NCBI GenBank assembly: GCA_937976315.1
Contig: CALJRR010000086.1
Coordinates: forward strand, 1 to 17,639
DNA length: 17,639 nt
Direction: 5' to 3'
DNA from: an uncultured Candidatus Saccharibacteria bacterium
Lineage (GTDB): Bacteria > Patescibacteriota > Saccharimonadia > Saccharimonadales > Saccharimonadaceae
The notes beneath the pieces are model-generated. The model was given only the letters and a program-made list of their open reading frames with translations. It was not told where the DNA came from and made no database searches. Position numbers and translations under genes: made by a program. The stretch's first letter is position 1, and the number at the start of each line of letters is the position of its first letter. Of the stretch, positions 12,650 to 17,639 are shown in pieces.

Positions 12650-14221
12650 ATGAGCGAAATTCCGGAATATCCTTATCACGATGGTGAATCTTCAGCGTCT
12701 GAAAAAGACTCTGTCTATGATTTTTTTGGTACTTTCATTAATTTTTTTGAACTTATATATGAAAAAGTGCCCAAAGATTTACCCAAATTTAAGGACTTGA
12801 TTGAGAAACATAAGGATGTAATTAGTACGCTTAAGCAGGCTAAGGATGCATATGACCAGTCTCCTAAATATTTGGAGATCCGCTACGATTTTGGCGAAGT
12901 AAGTTCTCGATTGACAGAGGAATTTAATAAGGAATACGAAGCCTCATTAAACGCTTTTATGTCGTCATTGGATAAGATTTTTCCTGCTAATATAGCAGAA
13001 GTTAATGTTCCGAAATACTGCAATTTTGAGGGGTGCAAAATTCCTAAAGTAAAGAAATTTCAGAGGAATAATAATCTTAACCCAGATGTTGCCGACTCTG
13101 AATATATACGACTCGCATTAGGGACTAAGAAGGCTGTGATTGATGGTGTCTATGAGGAAGACGATACTTCTTCATCTATAGAATTTGAAATAAGTCAGCC
13201 TGAATATAATCCAGTTCGTGAAAATACGGACAGATTGGTTAAGCTGTTGGCGAATTTTTCGGCGCTTAAAAGCAACGAGTTTGATGCAATGCGCGAGAGC
13301 AAGGTTGGTGTACGCATGGAACGTGTTGAAGATTTTTTTAATTATGAAAGAGACCTGAAGTGGGCGAACGCCATACTTGACTGTGTAAACGAGATGAAAG
13401 ACCTGAATGAGGAGTCATGGGCTCGTAAATATACAGAGATTGTATTCGAGGAAAATTGTTCGAATGTACAAACTTTTGCTAAATCTATGGTGGAAGAAAA
13501 AGCTAAGTTAATTTTAGAGAGGGAGCTGAGGGTTCTTTCTGAAAAATTCACAACTTACAAAGTGGCACCTGAAATTGCGCGTAACTCTTTGGGTAAAGCT
13601 ACCAAGAAGAAAAGGTCAAATAAACCGGAGTCGAGAGCTGAAGAAAGCTCTCGGCCGGTAGAGATTGGGTTAAAGGCGGGAGATGTTGTAGAGCTTGATA
13701 ATGAGACGTTTCCGTGGCTTAAAGAAGATTCTATTGTGAATATACTGCATATTGAGCAAGGCAACGGCGGCACTGTGGTTGCCGTAGTCGACGCGCGTAC
13801 TAAAGAGGCTAAAGGGATTGAGCATGAAATGACTGGATATGAAAACAACGAGAAGAAGCAGGATATTCTGCCCATTATTAAGGAAAAATTAATTATGGCC
13901 GCCAAATGTGTGGCAACCTCAAGAAATAAGTCTGTCGGTTTGCCGGTTGGTTTAAAAAATAACAAATCAAAAGAGCTTTATCCGTTTATAATTTACGCCT
14001 GGAAAGATCGGGCGCATGATGCTAAGAGGGTTTATATGTCAAAAGTCAGCGTTGAGAATATGTCTGATAAAAGTGAGACTAAAAGATCTCTTCAGGAAAC
14101 TGGAGTGACTGAAGTCATTTTATTCTTAGGAGCTTGCGACAAACAGAATCAGAAATCGTTAGTAGCTCTGTTTATGGATGGAGACGCTCGCGATGCAGCT
14201 AAGTACGGTGCTGGTGCCTAG
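12650..14221 (+). CDS. Unrecognised 523-aa protein, two-part architecture
   Basis: No family recognised. No signal peptide or membrane helix is seen. Residues 1-315 are acidic and mostly helical, with a Cys pair YCNFEGC (124/129) and a helical stretch ending in EEKAKLILERELRVLSEKF. Residues 316-337 are a basic/polar linker (KKKRSNKPES followed by RAEESSRP). Residues 338-523 look like a mixed alpha/beta domain with alternating hydrophobic strands (DSIVNILHIEQ, GGTVVAVVDAR, VTEVILFLGACD). The gene is visibly richer in A/T and in AAT, ATA and TTA-type codons than its neighbours, which suggests a faster-evolving or acquired gene. The DNA encoding the linker forms a strong hairpin. It converges on the malic enzyme gene with two bases between the stop codons. 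Confidence 0.8.
   Translation: MSEIPEYPYHDGESSASEKDSVYDFFGTFINFFELIYEKVPKDLPKFKDLIEKHKDVISTLKQAKDAYDQSPKYLEIRYDFGEVSSRLTEEFNKEYEASLNAFMSSLDKIFPANIAEVNVPKYCNFEGCKIPKVKKFQRNNNLNPDVADSEYIRLALGTKKAVIDGVYEEDDTSSSIEFEISQPEYNPVRENTDRLVKLLANFSALKSNEFDAMRESKVGVRMERVEDFFNYERDLKWANAILDCVNEMKDLNEESWARKYTEIVFEENCSNVQTFAKSMVEEKAKLILERELRVLSEKFTTYKVAPEIARNSLGKATKKKRSNKPESRAEESSRPVEIGLKAGDVVELDNETFPWLKEDSIVNILHIEQGNGGTVVAVVDARTKEAKGIEHEMTGYENNEKKQDILPIIKEKLIMAAKCVATSRNKSVGLPVGLKNNKSKELYPFIIYAWKDRAHDAKRVYMSKVSVENMSDKSETKRSLQETGVTEVILFLGACDKQNQKSLVALFMDGDARDAAKYGAGA
13624..13659. repeat. Intragenic hairpin at the domain linker of the orphan gene
   Basis: ACCGG (13624-13628) pairs with CCGGT (13655-13659) and CGAGAGCT (13632-13639) with AGCTCTCG (13646-13653), with a 3-by-1 internal loop and a 6-nt loop. 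Thirteen paired bases inside coding DNA, located at the linker codons 325-337. Confidence 0.7.
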
Positions 14222-14223
14222 AT

Positions 14224-15357
14224 TTATTTAATAACGTTAGCAACAGCCTCAACAACACCTTCGTCGAATGCGGTTGGGACGACTTTATCGACGGTTGGAT
14301 TTTCGACCAGGTTAGCTAGTGCTTCAGCGGCCGCCAATTTGTGCTGATCGGTGATTTTCTTAACTCCGTGATCTAATGCGCCGCGGAAAATTCCAGGGAA
14401 GGCCAGAGAATTGTTGACTTGGTTTGGAAAGTCACTACGACCTGTGCCGATGATTGCGACGCCGGCTTGCTTGGCGACATCTGGCATAATCTCTGGAACA
14501 GGATTTGCTAGTGCAAATACGATTGGATCTTTCGCCATTTTTTGGACTAATTCTGGAGTGAGAAGTCCTGCGCGCGATACGCCGATAAATACGTCTGCGT
14601 TGGTGATGGCGTCTTCAATTGAGCCAGATTGCGATGCGTCGACATATTCCAATAGTGCGGTTTTTTCAGCGTTCAAATCTGTGCGTGATTTTCCGACAAT
14701 TCCTCGGCTGTCCACTGCTACGATGTTTTTTGCTCCATAAAGATTTAACAATTTGATGATTGCTGTGCCAGCCGCGCCCGCGCCGATGACTACGAATTTG
14801 CAATCCGTCAGGTTTCGTCCTGTCAATTTAGCGGCGTTAATTAAGCCCGCTAATACAACGACAGCCGTGCCGTGTTGATCGTCGTGGAAGACTGGAATAT
14901 CTAATTCTGCCTTTAATCGCTCTTCAATTTCAAAGCATTTTGGTGCGGCGATGTCTTCGAGGTTGATGGCGCCGAAGCTTGGCGCGATGGCTTTGACCGT
15001 GGCAATGATTTCTTCTGGTTCGTGAACATCTAACACAATCGGCACTGCGTCGACATCGGCAAAATGCTTAAATAGCAAAGCTTTTCCTTCCATGACTGGC
15101 ATGGCGGCTTTTGGCCCCAAATTACCCAAGCCCAAAATTGCTGAGCCGTCTGAGATTACGGCGACTAGATTGTTTGTCCAAGTGTACTTTGGTAAATTGG
15201 CTGGATTTTCGGCAATTGCTTGGCTGACTGCGCCGACGCCAGGGCTGTAATAGGCGCTAAGTTTGTCGCGATTAAGCTCCTCTTTATCTCTGAGGCTAGT
15301 CGTAATTTTACCTTTGTATTTTTCGTGTAGTTCGAGTGCTAATTTATTGTAATCCAT
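14224..15357 (-). CDS. Malic enzyme (malate dehydrogenase, decarboxylating)
   Basis: 377 residues from the ATG at 15357; an in-frame ATG at 15375 would add six residues but lies upstream of the TATAAT box that ends 6 nt before 15357. It interconverts malate and pyruvate plus CO2 with NAD(P). Catalytic Tyr in AYYSPGVG (35-42), Lys92 in MEGKALLFK, metal ligands Glu134/Asp135 in INLEDIAAP and Asp159/160 in FHDDQHGTA, Rossmann loop GAGAAG (192-197), and the [10 protein letters not shown] stretch are all present. It is the short bacterial form without a phosphotransacetylase domain. Cofactor preference cannot be fixed by eye. It stands alone, converging on the 523-aa gene and divergent from rplS. 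Confidence 0.94.
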   Translation of the reverse strand: MDYNKLALELHEKYKGKITTSLRDKEELNRDKLSAYYSPGVGAVSQAIAENPANLPKYTWTNNLVAVISDGSAILGLGNLGPKAAMPVMEGKALLFKHFADVDAVPIVLDVHEPEEIIATVKAIAPSFGAINLEDIAAPKCFEIEERLKAELDIPVFHDDQHGTAVVVLAGLINAAKLTGRNLTDCKFVVIGAGAAGTAIIKLLNLYGAKNIVAVDSRGIVGKSRTDLNAEKTALLEYVDASQSGSIEDAITNADVFIGVSRAGLLTPELVQKMAKDPIVFALANPVPEIMPDVAKQAGVAIIGTGRSDFPNQVNNSLAFPGIFRGALDHGVKKITDQHKLAAAEALANLVENPTVDKVVPTAFDEGVVEAVANVIK

Positions 15358-15363
15358 AACTAT

Positions 15364-15369
15364 ATTATA
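15364..15369 (-). promoter_or_regulatory. Malic enzyme -10 box (leaderless)
   Basis: Minus-strand TATAAT ends 6 nt before the start codon at 15357. No TGn and no clear -35. It fixes the start at MDYNKL. Confidence 0.65.
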
Positions 15370-15385
15370 CTCCAATTTTATTTAA

Positions 15386-15414
15386 TTGATATTTCTTCAG
15401 ATTTGTGTTATTAT
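15386..15414 (+). promoter_or_regulatory. rplS promoter
   Basis: TTGATA (15386-15391), a 17-nt spacer and TATTAT (15409-15414). Predicted start near 15421, giving a leader of about 100 nt, in contrast with the leaderless genes around it. Confidence 0.7.
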
Positions 15415-15423
15415 CTTATGTAA

Positions 15424-15514
15424 TTGTACGAGAGTTAAATATTCGAGCCTTGCTTGACGTGGAGCCGCAGAGGTACAACTGCGTGGCCAGTCGGAGCGAG
15501 TTCGGAAGATAGGA
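15424..15514 (+). promoter_or_regulatory. Structured rplS mRNA leader (candidate L19 autoregulatory element)
   Basis: A long imperfect helix pairs 15442-15458 with 15490-15506 (TTCGA/TCGGA, CTTGCT/AGCGAG, TGAC/GTCG, with small bulges). It encloses a hairpin: GCC-GCAG (15464-15470), loop 15471-15478, CTGC-(GT)-GGC (15479-15487). The loop sequence GTACAA (15473-15478) is complementary to TTGTAC (15424-15429) at the very start of the leader, which would make a 6-bp pseudoknot. The SD AGGA (15511-15514) lies just below the helix. Ribosomal-protein leaders upstream of rplS are known in Firmicutes (L19 leader in Rfam); homology with those is not shown here. Confidence 0.6.
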
Positions 15515-15520
15515 AAAATT

Positions 15521-16042
15521 ATGAGTTTTGAGTTAATCAACAAAATCAACCAAGCACAAAAAAAGCAAGCAGTTGTCGATGCTCGCAGTGGTGACACAGT
15601 TCGTGTTTACCAGAAAATTAAGGAAGGCAACAAAGAGCGTATTCAGATGTTCGAGGGTGTTGTTATTCGTACCGACAATAAAAAATCACACACATCACGC
15701 ATTACGGTTCGAAAGATTGCTTCAGGCGTTGGCGTTGAAAAGTCATTCTTGATACACAGTCCGCTAATTGAGAAGATCGAGATTGTTCGTCGTGCTAAGG
15801 TTCGCCGCAAGTTCTTAAGCTTCCTTCGCCAGCGTAGCGGTAAGTCAGCTCGCTTGACGGCTAAGAATTTCGATCGCGCTGCTGTTAATGACATTCATGA
15901 CGCTAAGGCAGAAGCGGAAGCTGAACGCTTGAAGGAAGAAGCTGCTCAGGCTGCTGCTGCAAAACAAGCTGAAAAAGATGCCGCTCAGGCTGAACTTGAC
16001 GCTAAGGCTGCTGAAGTTGCAGCTCGCCATAAAGACGCGTAA
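15521..16042 (+). CDS. rplS: 50S ribosomal protein L19 with long C-terminal tail
   Basis: 173 residues; L19 is normally about 115. Residues 1-113 are a standard L19: SGDTVRVYQKIKEGNKERIQ, MFEGVVIR, FLIHSPLIEKIEIVRRAKVRRKFLSFLRQRSGKSARL. It sits at the 30S-50S interface. From about residue 115 comes a roughly 60-residue Ala/Glu/Lys-rich tail (from DAKAEAEAERLKEE to VAARHKDA) expected to form a single charged helix. SD AGGA (15511-15514) is 6 nt before the ATG. Own promoter and structured leader upstream, intrinsic terminator at 16064-16091 downstream. The rplS-(x)-rnhB-yraN order matches a common bacterial neighbourhood. Confidence 0.95.
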   Translation: MSFELINKINQAQKKQAVVDARSGDTVRVYQKIKEGNKERIQMFEGVVIRTDNKKSHTSRITVRKIASGVGVEKSFLIHSPLIEKIEIVRRAKVRRKFLSFLRQRSGKSARLTAKNFDRAAVNDIHDAKAEAEAERLKEEAAQAAAAKQAEKDAAQAELDAKAAEVAARHKDA

Positions 16043-16063
16043 TTGTCAATTGGTTAATCGCTG

Positions 16064-16091
16064 AAACCGTCTCTTAATCTGAGGCGGTTTT
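16064..16091 (+). terminator. rplS intrinsic terminator
   Basis: AAACCGTCTC (16064-16073) pairs with GAGGCGGTTT (16081-16090), 10 bp with one G-T, 7-nt loop, followed by a short T run (TTTTCT). It lies 22 nt after the rplS stop, and the next promoter begins five bases later. Confidence 0.8.
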
Positions 16092-16095
16092 CTCA

Positions 16096-16104
16096 TGTTA
16101 TAAT
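16096..16104 (+). promoter_or_regulatory. Promoter of the 165-aa membrane-protein / rnhB-yraN unit (leaderless)
   Basis: TGT-TATAAT with the -10 at 16099-16104 and 6 nt to the ATG at 16111. No -35 at normal spacing; that region is occupied by the rplS terminator. Confidence 0.7.
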
Positions 16105-16110
16105 CTCAAT

Positions 16111-16608
16111 ATGGCAATATTTCATTATATATCCGTCCTTGTTCCGACGACCTTAGCTGTGGCAACACCTTATGTTTTGAAAAGAAACGGCTTTGATAAT
16201 GAGAAAAAATATCTCTGGGTACTTTACACAGCGTGTTTGTTGTTTTTCATATCTTGGTATTTGCCGTCGCCGTTAATTGACGGGCAGGACACTAGTTTTA
16301 CGACTCACTTTGTGGGCGGTGGGCTATTTACGGGACTATTCTGGGTGTATTTGGTTTCGTCGATGAAATGGCGAGCGCATTGGCTGGTGATGGCGTTTTC
16401 AGTCTTCGCTTTAGTTTCGGCGCTGGGTTGCATTAACGAATTGGCGGAATTATTTATGGTCAAGGCAGGTTTGGCGAGTATAAAATTGGACGACACGAAT
16501 TGGGATATTTTGGCGAATACGTTAGGCACGGCAACAATTTGGATTGTCTGGATTGTCGTGGATTTTATGACGAAAAAGGGAAGATTGTCGGGTGATTCTG
16601 GGAATTGA
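16111..16608 (+). CDS. Four-helix membrane protein, VanZ/YjdF (DUF2238)-like pattern
   Basis: 165 residues with four hydrophobic helices (about 5-22, 34-52, 68-84, 90-108) plus a fifth (about 134-152), so four or five passes. Polar residues sit near helix ends in a pattern reminiscent of DUF2238/VanZ-like families: THFVGGGLF (His66, Gly69-71), INELAELF (Glu110, Glu113), and DDTNWDILANTLG (Asp127, Asp128, Asp132, Asn136). In YjdF-type proteins a similar HxxGG...E...DxxWDxxxN arrangement occurs; I infer a distant relation only. Function unknown. It separates rplS from rnhB and overlaps the rnhB start by 17 nt, so the two are co-expressed from the leaderless promoter at 16096-16104. Confidence 0.72.
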   Translation: MAIFHYISVLVPTTLAVATPYVLKRNGFDNEKKYLWVLYTACLLFFISWYLPSPLIDGQDTSFTTHFVGGGLFTGLFWVYLVSSMKWRAHWLVMAFSVFALVSALGCINELAELFMVKAGLASIKLDDTNWDILANTLGTATIWIVWIVVDFMTKKGRLSGDSGN

Positions 16609-17581
16609 TGAAGTCGGGCGCGGCGCGTGGGCTGGACCGTTGGTGATTGGCGCGGTGGTTTTGGGCGGCGCTGAAATTGAAGGGCTTGATGATAGTAAAA
16701 AATTGACCAAAAAACGACGTGAATTGCTCGATGAGGAAATTCGCGAGCAAGCGTCGGCTTGGGCGTTGGGTTGGGTTTCTGCTGAGGAGCTGGATGAAAT
16801 AGGGATGAGCGAGGCGCTTAAACTGGCGACGCGGCGCGCAGTCAAAGAAATTCAAGCGAAATGTCAGAAAAGCGGATCGAAGTTTGATGAGATTATTATC
16901 GATGGGACGGTCAATTTTTTGGCGGGTACACCGCTAGAAAAGTATGTAACAATTATAGCGAAAGCCGACGGTCTGATTCCGAGCGTTTCGGCGGCGTCGA
17001 TTATTGCTAAGGTGGCTCGCGATAAATTCATGGCAGAGCAGGATGATATTTATCCGGGATATGATTTTTCTTCACACGTTGGTTATGGTGTGGCAAAGCA
17101 CCGAGCGGCTATTGATAATCTGGGTGTAACTCCGCTGCATCGGCTGAGTTTTGCGCCGTTGGCTAAATATGCTAATGTTGAGGCGAATTCGCAAAATGTG
17201 TCTGACGATAGAAAATCTAAAAACCAGCAAAAAGACACAACGCGTCAAATTGGTGATAAAGGTGAGCAAGCGGCGGCGGATTGGTTGGTGGCTGATGGTC
17301 ATGAGATTATAGAGCGGAATTGGCGGACGCGGTATTGCGAAATTGATATTGTTAGCAAAAAAGACAATGTTTTATATTTTACAGAGGTCAAATATCGTAA
17401 AAATGACAATTTCGGCGATGGCTTGGCGGCTATTACAAATAAAAAACAGCAGCAAATGCGCTTTTCTGCGGAGATGTTCATTACCAAAAATGCGCAGTAT
17501 GAAAGCTGTGATATGCAAATGCTGGCAATTTCTGTTGATGGAAATCCGCCTGTAGTTAAAGAGTGTGTGGTGCTGGAATAA
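16592..17581 (+). CDS. rnhB: Ribonuclease HII fused to a YraN/UPF0102 nuclease-fold domain
   Basis: 329 residues from a GTG at 16592, inside the end of the previous gene. Residues 1-193 are RNase HII, which nicks RNA in RNA-DNA hybrids and starts removal of misincorporated ribonucleotides: IDEVGRG gives Asp6/Glu7, IIIDG Asp104, and KADGLIPSVSAASIIAK Asp126, the full DEDD set, then the family end TPLHRLSF. A polar linker (about 195-217) leads to a complete UPF0102/YraN domain: QIGDKGEQAAADWL, RYCEIDIV (Asp252) and FTEVKYR (Glu265, Lys267), the D-ExK arrangement of restriction-endonuclease-like folds. The two are usually separate adjacent genes; here no stop or frameshift divides them. The YraN role is not well established, though the fusion ties it to DNA metabolism. 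Confidence 0.93.
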   Translation: MILGIDEVGRGAWAGPLVIGAVVLGGAEIEGLDDSKKLTKKRRELLDEEIREQASAWALGWVSAEELDEIGMSEALKLATRRAVKEIQAKCQKSGSKFDEIIIDGTVNFLAGTPLEKYVTIIAKADGLIPSVSAASIIAKVARDKFMAEQDDIYPGYDFSSHVGYGVAKHRAAIDNLGVTPLHRLSFAPLAKYANVEANSQNVSDDRKSKNQQKDTTRQIGDKGEQAAADWLVADGHEIIERNWRTRYCEIDIVSKKDNVLYFTEVKYRKNDNFGDGLAAITNKKQQQMRFSAEMFITKNAQYESCDMQMLAISVDGNPPVVKECVVLE

Positions 17582-17584
17582 ATT

Positions 17585-17639
17585 GTTCGCTTTCGTCGTT
17601 TCCGACTCATCAGCATAGACACACATCTATGGAGCGAAC
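17585..17639. other. Three-way-junction-like inverted repeats at the right edge
   Basis: GTTCGCT (17585-17591) pairs with AGCGAAC (17633-17639, the last bases of the window). Inside are GTCG/CGAC (17595-17598/17603-17606, loop TTTC) and CATAG/CTATG (17614-17618/17627-17631, 8-nt loop). It starts 3 nt after the rnhB-yraN stop, so it may be the terminator stem of that unit or an RNA gene cut by the edge; the decisive flanking bases are not in view. Confidence 0.4.

Noticed and set aside
15358..15375. Upstream ATG for the malic enzyme
   Set aside because: It overlaps the region of the -10 box; the ATG at 15357 is 6 nt downstream of the box, as in the other leaderless genes, and gives the family-typical N-terminus.
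1..17639. CRISPR array, tRNA/rRNA genes, prophage or insertion sequence
   Set aside because: No regularly spaced repeats, no rRNA-like stretches, no canonical tRNA cloverleaf and no transposase or integrase frame were seen on either strand.

Overview
The window reads as a chromosomal segment of a Patescibacteria/CPR genome, most probably Candidatus Saccharibacteria (TM7). This is an inference from gene content and protein style: compact coding with overlapping start/stop codons, GatCAB for indirect tRNA amidation, one DnaE-type polymerase, a DUF5665-type membrane protein, and a RNase HII-YraN fusion. UGA is used as a normal stop (gatA, dnaE), which argues against the UGA-recoding CPR lineages (Gracilibacteria/Absconditabacteria). 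No transposase, CRISPR array, rRNA or tRNA gene was seen.

Layout. 2-148: 3' end of uvrB. 179-970: membrane protein. 1036-4560: gatC-gatA-(membrane-anchored protein with an RNxxxH motif)-gatB, joined by one-base stop/start overlaps. 4595-5488: galU. 5504-6056: two small membrane proteins. 6076-9816: dnaE. 9817-10377: a dnaE-trmH interval holding one small minus-strand membrane-protein gene between RNA structures. 10378-10938 (minus): SpoU-family methyltransferase, divergent from a GspE/PilB-like ATPase (10990-12612). 12650-14221: 523-aa protein I do not recognise. 14224-15357 (minus): malic enzyme. 15521-16042: rplS behind a structured leader. 16111-17581: a four-helix membrane protein overlapping the rnhB-yraN fusion.

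The clearest pattern is regulatory. At eight genes a TATAAT (or TAGAAT) box lies only 6-8 nt before the start codon, and six of the eight also carry the TG of an extended -10. The mRNAs should therefore be leaderless or nearly so. Where the promoter gives a real leader (rplS, and the 95-aa minus-strand gene), that leader is structured. The start codons of dnaE and the malic enzyme are best set by this rule.

Most genes are housekeeping: repair (uvrB), replication (dnaE with an apparently complete PHP metal site and a clamp-binding motif), translation (gatCAB, rplS, methyltransferase), UDP-glucose supply (galU), RNA removal from DNA (rnhB) and one carbon-metabolism enzyme (malic enzyme). The parts worth a second look are the leaderless promoter class, the rplS leader with a possible pseudoknot, the structured 9817-10385 interval, the RNxxxH protein inside the gat operon, the orphan 523-aa protein, and the three-way-junction-like fold at the right edge.
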